A stretch of DNA of 64,000 nucleotides from DATAGF01 sp963835685 (GTDB taxonomy: Bacteria; Actinomycetota; Thermoleophilia; Miltoncostaeales; Miltoncostaeaceae), in contig CAWIGI010000013.1 in the NCBI GenBank assembly GCA_963835685.1, forward strand, positions 62,001 to 126,000, written 5' to 3'. The notes beneath the pieces are model-generated. The model made no database searches and had not been told where the DNA came from. It saw only the letters and a program-made list of their open reading frames with translations. The position numbers were made by a program, and so were the translations under genes. This document shows positions 13,871 to 21,432 of the stretch, piece after piece (positions within the stretch are counted from its first letter, which is position 1; the number at the start of each line of letters is the position of its first letter).

Positions 13871-15045
13871 CGCAGGGCTCCGGCCTCGACCCTGACGAGG
13901 GCGTCAGGAGGGTCCGACAGCGCGTCGGTCGCAGCCGGGTCGGCGCTCGTCACCAGCGTCTGGCCACCGTCGCGGACGGCCTCCAGCAGCAGCCGGCGCC
14001 GCCCGGGATCGAGCTCGCTGAGCACGTCGTCGAGCAGGAGGATGGGCCTGGCAGAGCGCGCGCGCAGCTGGTCCCGGGCCGCCAGGAGCAGCGCCAGCGC
14101 GGCCGTCCGCTGCTCGCCCTGGCTGCCCGAGCGGCGGAGGTCGGCGGGCCCGGCCGCCACGACGAGGTCGTCCCGGTGGGGGCCCGACAGGGTCTGGCCG
14201 GCCTGGAGATCGCGGGGCCGGCGCTCGCGCAGGGTCGCCGCGAGCGCCGCTTCCAGGGCGTCGCCGGCGACGTCGGCCAGGCCGGCGGGGGAGGTCTCGA
14301 GGCCCAGCACCCCCTCCGGGCCGCCGCCGAGCGCGCCCAGCCAATGGCGGAACGGCTCCGCCAGGCCCGCGATGCCGGCGCGCCGCGCCGCGGCCACCCG
14401 GGCCCCGCGGGCGGCCATGGGCGCCTCCCAGGCCGCGAGGCCGGCCTGGGAGGCCGTGCCCGCGCGGATGCGCCGCAGCAGCGCGTTGCGCTGGGTCAGC
14501 GCCTCGTGATAGGCGGCGACGTCCTCGGCGAACCCGGGGTCCGCGGCCTCCAGGACGCGGTCGAGCGCGCGGCGGCGGGCCGCCGGCGGGCCCTTGACCG
14601 CCCGCAGCTCGTCGGGCATGAACACCAGCACCACGCGGGCCCGCCAGGCCGCCAGCGACCGGACCGGCTCGCCGTCGAGGCGCAGGCGCCGCCCCCGCCC
14701 CGGCGCGAAGCCGATCTCACGCCGGTGCATCCCGGTCGGGCCGTCGAGCTCGAGCGCCACGTGCAGTGCCTCCGCGCCGCGGCGGACCACCTCGGCCTCG
14801 CGCGCGGTGCGCGGAGAGACCCCCAGACAGCCGAGCGTCACGGCCTCGACCAGCGAGGTCTTCCCGGCGCCGTTCGGCCCCACGACGAGCGTCAGGCCGT
14901 CCGCCAGCTCGAGCTCGGCCCGGCGCCAGCACCGGACGTCGGCCACCTCGAGCCGGCGCGCCGCCCAGGCGCCCGTGAGGGCGTCAATACGCCCCTCTCC
15001 CGGCTCCGCCTGACGGCGGGGCGCGCCGTCCGAGGGGGAGGTCAT
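13867..15045 (-). CDS. recF: DNA replication/repair protein RecF
   Basis: SMC-like ATPase that helps load RecA at gaps. The product has Walker A GPNGAGKT at 56-63, the ABC signature SQGEQRT and Walker B LLLDDVLSELD. The ATG at 15045 gives 392 residues and places a 48-base repeat unit inside the reading frame (SDGAPRRQAEPGEGR near residues 5-19). This segment is not part of the normal RecF fold, which begins around residue 30 (RRLEVADVRCWRRAELEL). A start in the unusual codon ATT just after the repeat cannot be excluded. It overlaps dciA downstream. Confidence 0.92.
   Translation of the reverse strand: MTSPSDGAPRRQAEPGEGRIDALTGAWAARRLEVADVRCWRRAELELADGLTLVVGPNGAGKTSLVEAVTLGCLGVSPRTAREAEVVRRGAEALHVALELDGPTGMHRREIGFAPGRGRRLRLDGEPVRSLAAWRARVVLVFMPDELRAVKGPPAARRRALDRVLEAADPGFAEDVAAYHEALTQRNALLRRIRAGTASQAGLAAWEAPMAARGARVAAARRAGIAGLAEPFRHWLGALGGGPEGVLGLETSPAGLADVAGDALEAALAATLRERRPRDLQAGQTLSGPHRDDLVVAAGPADLRRSGSQGEQRTAALALLLAARDQLRARSARPILLLDDVLSELDPGRRRLLLEAVRDGGQTLVTSADPAATDALSDPPDALVRVEAGALR
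14990..15037. repeat. 48-base direct repeat, copy 1 (inside recF)
   Basis: This unit is identical to the copy at 15047-15094 except for one base (a/g near position 24 of the unit). Each unit starts with CGCCCCTC and ends with GAGGGG, giving short inverted ends. The period is 57 bases, a multiple of three, so both copies read in the same frame as recF. Confidence 0.9.
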
Positions 15046-15046
15046 G

Positions 15047-15094
15047 CGCCCCTCTCCCGGCTCCGCCTGGCGGCGGGGCGCGCCGTCCGAGGGG
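15047..15094. repeat. 48-base direct repeat, copy 2 (dnaN-recF gap)
   Basis: Second unit of the pair, filling almost the whole 52-base gap between the dnaN stop (15098) and the recF ATG (15045). It looks like a recent tandem duplication of a short GC-rich element; no third copy was noticed in the window. Confidence 0.9.
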
Positions 15095-15097
15095 CGA

Positions 15098-16198
15098 TTA
15101 GGCGTTGAGGCGGATCGGCATGAGGAGGTAGCGGTAGTCATCCCCGGCCCCCCGGAGCAGCCCCGGGCGCAGGGGGCTGATGAGGCCGAGACGCACCTCG
15201 TCGCCGGTCACGCTCTCGACCCCGGCGCGGAGGAACTCGACGTTGAAGCCCATCTCGAGCGGCTCGCCGGAGAACGCGACCGGGAGCGACTCGTGCCCCT
15301 CTCCGACCTGGTCGCTGATGGCCGACACGGTGACGGTGCCCGGCTGGAAGGCCAGCCGCACCGGCGTGTTGCGCTGGGCGAGGACGCCGATCCGGGTGAG
15401 GACGCCCTGCAGCTCGGCGCGGTCGAAGGCGACCTCGTGCTCGAAGGCGTCCGGTACGAGCTGGCGGTGGTCCGGGAACTGGCCGTCGATCAGGCGGCTC
15501 GTCAGGCGCATGTCGCCGACCCGGAAGAGCGCCTGGGTCTCGGTCAGCACCACCTCGATCGCCTCGGCGCGGAGCTGGGGCGCCATCCGCGCCACCTCGG
15601 TCAGGGCGCGCGCGGGGATGATCGCCTCCCGCGCGTCCGGCGGCGGCTCCTCGAGGGCCGCCTGGCGCACGGCCAGCCGGTAGGAGTCGGTGGCGACCAT
15701 GGTGAGCCCGTCGGGCGCGAGGCGCAGCAGCACGCCGGTGAGCACGGGACGGGTCTCGTCGCGCGAGGCCGCACGGGCGACGCGGTCGATGGTGTCGACC
15801 AGGACGTCGGCCGGCAGGACGAGGCCGCTGCCCTCGTCGGCCGGGAGCTCCGGGAAGTCGCTCGCCTGCAGGCAGTTGAGCGAGAACGACGACCCCCCGC
15901 CCGAGAGGCTGACGACGCCCTCGCCGGCGCGGTGCTCGAGCGTCACGGGGCCCTCGGCCATGCTGCGCACGATGTCCCCGGCCAGGCGCGGGAGCACGAC
16001 CGCTCCCGGCTGCTCGACCGTAGCCGACACCGGCACCCGCAGCGACAGCTCCATGTCGGTGGCCGCGAGCCCGCACCAGCCGTCCTCCGCGCGCAGCAGC
16101 ACGTGGGACAGGATCTGGATCGTGCTCTTGCTCGAGGCGGCCCGTCCCGCGGCGGCCAGCTTGACCGCGAGCTCTTCCTTGGGCGACACCAGGCGCAC
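15098..16198 (-). CDS. dnaN: DNA polymerase III sliding clamp (beta)
   Basis: Ring-shaped processivity factor. The 366-residue product matches the three-domain clamp, with the N-terminal segment ASSKSTIQILSHVLLRAED and the conserved C-terminal YLLMPIRL that contributes to the partner-binding pocket. The GTG at 16198 lies six bases after a TAGGGT -10 element, consistent with a leaderless transcript separate from dnaA. It is followed by recF after a 52-base gap filled by the repeat unit. Confidence 0.96.
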   Translation of the reverse strand: MRLVSPKEELAVKLAAAGRAASSKSTIQILSHVLLRAEDGWCGLAATDMELSLRVPVSATVEQPGAVVLPRLAGDIVRSMAEGPVTLEHRAGEGVVSLSGGGSSFSLNCLQASDFPELPADEGSGLVLPADVLVDTIDRVARAASRDETRPVLTGVLLRLAPDGLTMVATDSYRLAVRQAALEEPPPDAREAIIPARALTEVARMAPQLRAEAIEVVLTETQALFRVGDMRLTSRLIDGQFPDHRQLVPDAFEHEVAFDRAELQGVLTRIGVLAQRNTPVRLAFQPGTVTVSAISDQVGEGHESLPVAFSGEPLEMGFNVEFLRAGVESVTGDEVRLGLISPLRPGLLRGAGDDYRYLLMPIRLNA

Positions 16199-16204
16199 CG
16201 CGCG

Positions 16205-16210
16205 ACCCTA
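16205..16210 (-). promoter_or_regulatory. Putative leaderless -10 element of dnaN
   Basis: Minus-strand TAGGGT ends six bases before the dnaN GTG (16198). The same TAGGnT pattern near start codons recurs at several other genes. No -35 consensus is seen in the expected place, which is common for leaderless actinobacterial promoters. Confidence 0.5.
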
Positions 16211-16509
16211 GCGATTGGCGACGGAAAAGGTGGCGCCGGAGGTCGTCCACGGAACCCGACGACCCAATGACGTCGTCATCGAATTGAAAGGGGTTCAGAG
16301 CAGTTCGACGTCGTAGGTCGTGTGGATGACGGGGAGAGATGGCGAATGCCCCGCACCGGGGCGCCGCCGCGGTGTGGACGGCCCTGTGCAGCGGAGGCCG
16401 CGGGGCGCGCGGACCGCTCCCCAGGCGTCCCCAGGCCGCCGGCTGCAGGCCGGTTCGGCCGGGGACGGTGTGGAGTGAGGGCACGCTCCCTCCCGAGACT
16501 CGTCCACCG
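16211..16509. other. dnaA-dnaN intergenic region with weak DnaA-box-like sites
   Basis: About 300 bases without a supported gene. It holds several sequences related to the DnaA box: TGTGGATGA at 16321-16329 (one mismatch to TGTGGATAA), TGTGGACGG at 16373-16381, TGTGGAGTG at 16469-16477, and opposite-strand TCGTCCACG at 16243-16251 and TCGTCCACC at 16500-16508. A relatively AT-rich patch lies at about 16265-16295. It could be part of the origin or a DnaA autoregulatory region. Confidence 0.45.
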
Positions 16510-17883
16510 TCACGGCGCCTCGCGGCGGCCCGTGAGCCGGCCGGTGAGGGACTGCACCGCGGTGAGGACCTCACCCTCGTCGGCCATCTGGCCCGCGACC
16601 TTCTGGACCGCGTACATGACGGTCGTGTGGTCCCGTCCGCCGAAGGCGCGCCCGATGGCCGGGAGGGAGGCGTCGGTGAGCTCGCGGCTCAGGTACATGG
16701 CCACCTGGCGGGGGCCGACGATGCGGCGCGTGCGCTTGTCGCCGGTGAGCTCGCCGAGCGCGACCTGGTAGTAGCGGCAGACCTCGCCCTGGATGAGGTC
16801 GATGCTGAGGACGCCACCGTCGGCCGGGAAGAGGTCCTCGAGCACCTGGGCGGCGAGGTCGACCGTGATCCGGCGCCCGGAGATCGAGCCGTGCGCGACC
16901 ACGCGCGTGAGCGCCCCCTCGAGCGCGCGGACGTTGGTCGAGACGCGGCCGGCGATGAAGGGCAGAACCTCGGGCTCGTGGATGTCGTAGCGGTCGGCAC
17001 GGGCGCGCTTCTGGAGGATCGCGATGCGCGTCTCGAGGTCGGGGGGCTGGACGTCGGTGATCAGGCCCATCTCGAAGCGGCTGCGCAGGCGGTCCTCGAG
17101 GGTCGCGATCGCCTTCGGAGGCCGGTCGGACGAGATCACGACCTGCTTGCCGCTGTCGTGCAGGGCGTTGAACGTGTGGAAGAACTCCTCCTGGGTCTGC
17201 TCGCGCCCCTGCAGCGACTGGATGTCGTCGATCAGCAGGATGTCGGTCGAGCGGTAGCGGTCCTTGAAGGAGCGGATGCCGCCGTCGCGGAGGGCGTTGA
17301 TGAACTCGTTGGTGAACGTCTCGACCGAGACGTAGGTGACCGACAGCTCGGGGTGGTTCGCCGCGGCGAAGTGGCCGATGGCGTGCAGCAGGTGGGTCTT
17401 GCCGAGGCCGACGCCGCCGTAGACGAAGAAGGGGTTGTACGCCCGGGCCGGCTGCTCGGCGACGGTCAGGGCCGCCGCGTGGGCGAAGCGGTTCGAGGGC
17501 CCCGTGACGAAGGCCTCGAAGGTGAAGCGCGCCTGCAGCCCGAGCGGCCGCCGGGGGGTCAGCGCGCGCGCCGGGGGGTCGTCGGGCTCGTCGGCCGCCG
17601 CCGCGTCCCCGGCGGGCGCCTCCACGACGACCTCCACCTCGAGGTCGAGCCCGCGCACCTCGAACAGCGCATCCCTCAGCAGCGGCAGGTAGCGCTGGCG
17701 GATCCACTGGCGCAGCAGCTCGGAGTCGACGGCGAGCACCAGCCGGGCGTCGTCGAGGGCGACGGGCCGCGCGCCGGCGAACGCGAACTTGTACGTCTGG
17801 CTGTTCAGCGTGCCGCGAAGGCGGGTGCGCACCTCCTCCCAGACGGCGTCGCGCTCGGCGGGCGGGGTGGTGAGAGACGACAT
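16510..17883 (-). CDS. dnaA: Chromosomal replication initiator DnaA
   Basis: Initiator ATPase that binds DnaA boxes and opens the origin. The 457-residue product has domain I (about 1-85), a short acidic linker, an AAA+ domain with Walker A GGVGLGKT at 156-163 and Walker B LLIDDIQSL, and a domain IV helix-turn-helix ending in the signature GRDHTTVMYA near 427. The ATG at 17883 has GGAG eight bases upstream. Its product probably acts on box-like sites in the flanking gaps at 16211-16509 and 18736-18943. Confidence 0.97.
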   Translation of the reverse strand: MSSLTTPPAERDAVWEEVRTRLRGTLNSQTYKFAFAGARPVALDDARLVLAVDSELLRQWIRQRYLPLLRDALFEVRGLDLEVEVVVEAPAGDAAAADEPDDPPARALTPRRPLGLQARFTFEAFVTGPSNRFAHAAALTVAEQPARAYNPFFVYGGVGLGKTHLLHAIGHFAAANHPELSVTYVSVETFTNEFINALRDGGIRSFKDRYRSTDILLIDDIQSLQGREQTQEEFFHTFNALHDSGKQVVISSDRPPKAIATLEDRLRSRFEMGLITDVQPPDLETRIAILQKRARADRYDIHEPEVLPFIAGRVSTNVRALEGALTRVVAHGSISGRRITVDLAAQVLEDLFPADGGVLSIDLIQGEVCRYYQVALGELTGDKRTRRIVGPRQVAMYLSRELTDASLPAIGRAFGGRDHTTVMYAVQKVAGQMADEGEVLTAVQSLTGRLTGRREAP

Positions 17884-17969
17884 GACGGGGGCTCCGGCGG
17901 AGGCGGGTGGGCAGGAGGGCTGCTGCCGGGGGACGGGTCGAGCGCGGTCGGGACGGCCGGACGGGAGGG

Positions 17970-18707
17970 CTAGAAGAGCGTCGCGACGAGGGCGGTGCCC
18001 GCGTCCGTGAGGTGCCGGGCGCCGCCCGGCTCGCGGACGACGAGCCCGCGGTGCTGCAGGAGGGCCAGCTCGCGCCCGCACTCGGCGCGGGACCGGCCGA
18101 GCTCGCCGGCGAGGGAGGCCGGCGTCGCGTCGCCGACCTCCAGGAGCAGCGCGAGGATCTCGCGGGCCGCCTCGGACCACGCCGGGGCGGGCGCGCCGCC
18201 GGGCGGGGCCTCCGGGATCGGCAGGGCCAGCGTGACGACGGCTCCGCCGCCGAGGTTCTCGGCGATCTCCAGCGACCCGCCGTCGCCGGCGATGAGGTCG
18301 CGGGCGAGGGGCAGGCCGCAGCCGACCCCGCGCACCATGGCCCGCTCGGCGGGCCCCGCGGTCGACAAGCCGGGGGTCAGGGCCCGGGCGGGGTCGGCGA
18401 TGCCCGGCCCGTGGTCGGCGACGCGCAGGACCGCGCCGCCGCCGAGGACGCTCACGACCGCGTCGCGGAAGCCGGCGTGGACCAGGTTCTCCAGGATCTC
18501 GCGGACGGCCGGCGGAGGCAGCGGCGAGCGCTCCGCCACGGCGTCGCAGAGCGACTCGACCAGGACCGCCGGGTCGTCGGCTGCGAGCTCCTCGACGACG
18601 GGGGGCTCGCCGGCGGGGCCGTAGATCGCCAGCCGCGCGGCGACGGCCGGCTGGGGGGCAGCCCGGACGGGGGTGACCGAGGGGGTGAGGGCGAGGGCGG
18701 AGGGCAT
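17970..18707 (-). CDS. GHKL ATPase with C-terminal winged helix, unknown function
   Basis: The 245-residue product is not a known origin gene. It has a histidine-kinase-type ATP-binding domain with N box EILENL (Glu70, Asn74), G1 box ADHGPGIAD (Asp98) and G2 box GVGCGLPLA (127-135). It lacks a phosphoacceptor His domain and any membrane segment. Residues about 178-245 form a MarR-like winged helix (SLAGELGRSRAEC, LLQHRGLVVREP). It lies between dnaA and rpmH, transcribed toward dnaA with an 86-base gap. A DNA-binding, ATP-sensing regulator of replication or of envelope genes is possible, but no function is established. Confidence 0.7.
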   Translation of the reverse strand: MPSALALTPSVTPVRAAPQPAVAARLAIYGPAGEPPVVEELAADDPAVLVESLCDAVAERSPLPPPAVREILENLVHAGFRDAVVSVLGGGAVLRVADHGPGIADPARALTPGLSTAGPAERAMVRGVGCGLPLARDLIAGDGGSLEIAENLGGGAVVTLALPIPEAPPGGAPAPAWSEAAREILALLLEVGDATPASLAGELGRSRAECGRELALLQHRGLVVREPGGARHLTDAGTALVATLF

Positions 18708-18729
18708 TCGGAGGGGTCGAGGGGCGGGC

Positions 18730-18735
18730 ACTTTA
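18730..18735 (-). promoter_or_regulatory. Putative -10 element of the GHKL/winged-helix gene
   Basis: Minus-strand TAAAGT lies 22 bases before the ATG at 18707, allowing a short leader of about 16 bases. The expected -35 position has no clear match. Confidence 0.35.
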
Positions 18736-18943
18736 ACGGGGCGCCTGCGGCCGCGGAACCCCTCCTGCGGGCCTGTGGAGAACGAAGTCACGACGGTGCG
18801 GCGAAATCCTGTCGCGCCGGCCGGGCGGCCCGGGGAGGCGGCCAACCGGATCCCCCTGCTCGCGGGGTTCTCGAGCTTCTCCACACGGATTTCCACACCT
18901 GTGGAGATCCCCGGGCGGCGGCGGTCGGGGAGGCGCCCTTTGC
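18736..18943. other. Candidate oriC with four DnaA-box-like sites
   Basis: This gap between the GHKL gene and rpmH has four 9-mers close to the DnaA box: TGTGGAGAA at 18774-18782, TTCTCCACA at 18877-18885, ATTTCCACA at 18889-18897 and TGTGGAGAT at 18900-18908. The last two face each other around a two-base centre. The sites share a G or C where consensus boxes have T/A, which may be the local consensus. The rpmH-dnaA gap is a common place for oriC in actinobacteria and parS lies 2.5 kb away. No long AT-rich unwinding element is seen. Confidence 0.6.
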
Positions 18944-18949
18944 TATGCT
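18944..18949 (+). promoter_or_regulatory. Putative -10 element of the rpmH operon
   Basis: TATGCT matches TAnnnT in an otherwise very GC-rich stretch, about 80 bases before the rpmH GTG. It would give a leader of about 70 bases. It directly borders the DnaA-box-like cluster, so DnaA binding could influence this promoter. Confidence 0.5.
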
Positions 18950-19028
18950 CGCGCCTCCGCGGTGGGGCGAGGCACGGCCGGCCTCTGCGGACGCCCCTGC
19001 AACGACGCTGACGAGGAGCGCGGCGCGC

Positions 19029-19163
19029 GTGAAGCGGACCTACCAGCCCAACCGGCGCAAGCGCAAGAAGACACACGGCTTCCGGGTGCGGATGAGCACC
19101 CGCGCCGGCCGGGCGGTGCTCAAGCGCCGCCGCGCGAAGGGCCGTGCCCGGCTCTCCGCCTGA
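19029..19163 (+). CDS. rpmH: 50S ribosomal protein L34
   Basis: A 44-residue, very basic ribosomal protein. The sequence begins VKRTYQPNRRKRKKTHGF and ends with the usual AVLKRRRAKGRARLSA-type tail, a full-length match to bacterial L34. GTG start at 19029. The last 20 bases overlap the start of rnpA in another frame, so the two are probably translationally coupled. It is the first gene of the rpmH-rnpA-yidD-yidC-khpB-rsmG-parAB run. Confidence 0.96.
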   Translation: MKRTYQPNRRKRKKTHGFRVRMSTRAGRAVLKRRRAKGRARLSA

Positions 19164-19548
19164 CCTCGCACCCGCGCCGCGCCGCCCGGGCCGGATCAGC
19201 CGGTCGGGCGACTTCGACGCCGTCTACCGGCGCGGCCGCTCGGCGGCGAACCGCCACCTCGTCGTCTACGCGTTCGCCCGCGAGGAGCGGCCGTCCGGCG
19301 CCCCCGCGCGGCTCGGGCTGTCCGTCTCGCGGAAGGTGGGGGGAGCCGTCGAGCGCAACCGCATCAAGCGGTGCCTGCGCGAGCGCTTCGCGGAGCTCGC
19401 GCCCACGCTGCCGCCGGGACTGGACGTCGTGGTGATCGCGCGGCCGGGGTCCGCCGAGTACCTCGCCGAGCGCGGGTCGGAGGCGCTCGGCGCGCGTCTC
19501 GCGGAGCTCGCCGAGCGGGCCGCGGCGCCCCCGGAGACCACCGCGTGA
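19144..19548 (+). CDS. rnpA: Ribonuclease P protein component
   Basis: Protein subunit of RNase P, which trims tRNA 5' leaders with the catalytic RNA. The 134-residue product contains the RNR signature LGLSVSRKVGGAVERNRIKR followed by LRERF. GTG start at 19144 lies inside rpmH. The stop overlaps the yidD GTG (GTGA at 19545-19548). The N-terminal ~20 residues are Pro-rich and may not be needed. Confidence 0.94.
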   Translation: MPGSPPDLAPAPRRPGRISRSGDFDAVYRRGRSAANRHLVVYAFAREERPSGAPARLGLSVSRKVGGAVERNRIKRCLRERFAELAPTLPPGLDVVVIARPGSAEYLAERGSEALGARLAELAERAAAPPETTA

Positions 19549-19775
19549 AAACGGTCCTGACGGCCCCGATCCGGCTCTACCAGCACGCGGTCTCGCCGCT
19601 GATGGGCCGGCACTGCAAGTACCACCCGACCTGCTCGGCCTACGCGGTCGAGGCGATCCGGGAGTTCGGCGCCGCGCGCGGGCTCGTGCTGGCGGCGTGG
19701 CGGCTGCTGCGCTGCAACCCCTGGAGCCACGGGGGCGTGGACCACCCGCGCGACCAGCGGGTCTTCCGGGCGTGA
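19545..19775 (+). CDS. yidD: Membrane protein insertion efficiency factor YidD
   Basis: A 76-residue, membrane-associated accessory to YidC. It has the family Cys pattern HCKYHPTCSAYAVEAI and RCNPWSHGGVDHP. Both start (GTG 19545) and stop (overlapping the yidC GTG at 19772) use the GTGA junction, so it is tightly coupled to rnpA and yidC. Assignment is firm from sequence and position. Confidence 0.94.
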   Translation: MKTVLTAPIRLYQHAVSPLMGRHCKYHPTCSAYAVEAIREFGAARGLVLAAWRLLRCNPWSHGGVDHPRDQRVFRA

Positions 19776-20947
19776 ACCCCCTCGAGCTCCTCGAGGACCC
19801 GCTCCGCGCGCTCCTCGACTTCCTCCACGAGAACGCCGCCCTCACCTACGGGTGGTCGATCGTCGTCCTGACGGTGATCGTGCGCCTGCTGCTGTTGCCG
19901 CTGGTCATCAAGCAGTACTCCTCGATGCGGCGGATGCAGCTCTACGCGCCGCAGATGAAGGAGCTGCAGCAGAAGTACAAGGGCAACCGCCAGAAGCTCA
20001 ACGAGGAGCTGATGGCGTTCTACAAGGAGAACGAGATCAACCCGTTCTCCTCGTGCCTGCCGCTCGTCGCTCAGCTCCCCGTCTTCATCGCGCTCTACTA
20101 CGTGCTGCGCGACTTCGCGAACGACGCGACGGTCTCCGGCGGGGACGTGTCGTTCATGTGGGTCATCCCCGACGTCCGGTTGGAGTTCACGGAGATCGGC
20201 TGGGGCGCGGCGGTGATCGTGATCATCTACGCGTGCTCGCAGCTGCTGTCGACCGAGCTCTCGATGACGCCGAACATGCCGGACTCCCAGCGGCGGCTCA
20301 TGCGCCTCCTCCCCGTGGGCGTCGTGGCCTTCCTCTTCCTGTTCCCGGTCCCGGCGGGGCTGGTGCTGTACTGGATGACCACGAACCTCTGGACCTGCGG
20401 CCAGCAGCTCGTGATGCGACACCGCATCGGGTTGCACCTCGCCGACCCCGCCGAGGTCGAGGCGATGAAGAAGAAGGGCTCGCGGACCCCCGCCAAGGAG
20501 CCGGCGGCCGCGGCCGCGGCCGTGGCCGTTGCGGAGAGCCCCGCCGAGGGGCCGGCGGAGACGCGGCCCCGGAGGACGCCGCGCAAGCGGCGTAAGGGGG
20601 CGGCGGCCGGGGCGAACGGCGCGCGCGCCCCGGAGCCGGAGACGGTTGCCGAGCCGGAGCCAGCACCCGAGCCGGAGACGGTGCCGGAGCCTGAGACAGC
20701 GCTCGAGCCGGAGCCCGCGCCCGAGGCCGCGGCGCCCGAGCCGGAGCCCGCGCCCGAGGCCGCGGCGGACGGTGACGCTCCGCCCCCGAGCGCGGAGGAG
20801 GGCGAGGCGGAGCAGCCGGTGGAGGCGAGCGCGCCGTCCGGCTCGCGGGGCGGCTCCGGCGGAGCCCGCCGGCGGCAGCCGCGGGCGAGGGGGACGGCCA
20901 AGGGCTCGCGCCCGGCGCCCCCGCGCTCCAAGAAGCGGAAGCGCTGA
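19772..20947 (+). CDS. yidC: Membrane protein insertase YidC/Oxa1 with long charged tail
   Basis: Inserts and folds inner-membrane proteins. The 391-residue product has the Oxa1-type core with spans near 24-45, 100-120, 145-165 and 180-200, including the motif IVVLTVIVRLLLLPLVIKQY. From about residue 225 the C-terminus is a long cytoplasmic tail: an Ala/Pro/Glu-repeat acidic stretch, then a basic Arg/Gly/Lys end finishing in KKRKR. Basic YidC tails can bind the ribosome; the acidic repeat is unusual. GTG 19772 overlaps the yidD stop. Confidence 0.94.
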   Translation: MNPLELLEDPLRALLDFLHENAALTYGWSIVVLTVIVRLLLLPLVIKQYSSMRRMQLYAPQMKELQQKYKGNRQKLNEELMAFYKENEINPFSSCLPLVAQLPVFIALYYVLRDFANDATVSGGDVSFMWVIPDVRLEFTEIGWGAAVIVIIYACSQLLSTELSMTPNMPDSQRRLMRLLPVGVVAFLFLFPVPAGLVLYWMTTNLWTCGQQLVMRHRIGLHLADPAEVEAMKKKGSRTPAKEPAAAAAAVAVAESPAEGPAETRPRRTPRKRRKGAAAGANGARAPEPETVAEPEPAPEPETVPEPETALEPEPAPEAAAPEPEPAPEAAADGDAPPPSAEEGEAEQPVEASAPSGSRGGSGGARRRQPRARGTAKGSRPAPPRSKKRKR

Positions 20948-20949
20948 TC

Positions 20950-21417
20950 GTGGCCGGGGACGAGGGAGCCCGGGCGGCGGCCGAGGCCGTCGAGGCCGTG
21001 GTTCGCGGGATGGGCCTGGACGCGGTCGTGCGGGTCGAGCCCGGCGAGGGGGAGGGCGACCTGCAGGTGACGGTCGAGGGCGAGGGGACCTCGGCGCTGG
21101 TGGGCGGGGGCGGCGAGACGATCGACGCCCTCCAGTACCTGGTCGCCCAGATCGCGACCCGCGCCGACGGCGGGGAGCGCCGCAGGGTCGCCCTCGACGC
21201 GGACGGCTACCGCGCCCGGCGGGCGGCGGCCCTCGTGGAGCTGGCCGAGCGGGCGGCGCGCGAGGCGCTCGAGCACGGCGAGGAGATCGAGCTCGACGTG
21301 ATGACCCCGCACGACCGCCGCATCGTGCACATGGCCCTCAAGGACCGGGGCGACATCGTCACGCGCAGCGAGGGCGACGAGGGCCGGCGGAGGATCATCG
21401 TCGAGCCCGCCGAGTAG
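20950..21417 (+). CDS. khpB: RNA-binding protein KhpB/Jag (KH-R3H)
   Basis: A 155-residue cytoplasmic RNA-binding protein. It has a KH-like domain with LVGGGGETIDALQYLV and a C-terminal R3H domain with MTPHDRRIVHMAL and a trailing IIVEP. The Jag N-terminal domain found in many firmicutes is absent, as in other actinobacteria. GTG start at 20950 immediately follows the yidC stop. The family affects cell elongation and division through RNA binding. Confidence 0.9.
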   Translation: MAGDEGARAAAEAVEAVVRGMGLDAVVRVEPGEGEGDLQVTVEGEGTSALVGGGGETIDALQYLVAQIATRADGGERRRVALDADGYRARRAAALVELAERAAREALEHGEEIELDVMTPHDRRIVHMALKDRGDIVTRSEGDEGRRRIIVEPAE

Positions 21418-21432
21418 CACGGGCCGGCGGGG

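Noticed and set aside
14990..15094. The repeat pair as an attachment site or CRISPR unit
   Set aside because: Only two copies, no spacer of CRISPR type, no integrase or cas gene in the window.
16295..16513. A 72-codon minus-strand frame whose GTG overlaps the dnaA stop as GTGA
   Set aside because: Composition is Pro/Arg-rich and unlike its neighbours, no domain is recognised, and it covers the DnaA-box-like cluster; the overlap is probably chance.
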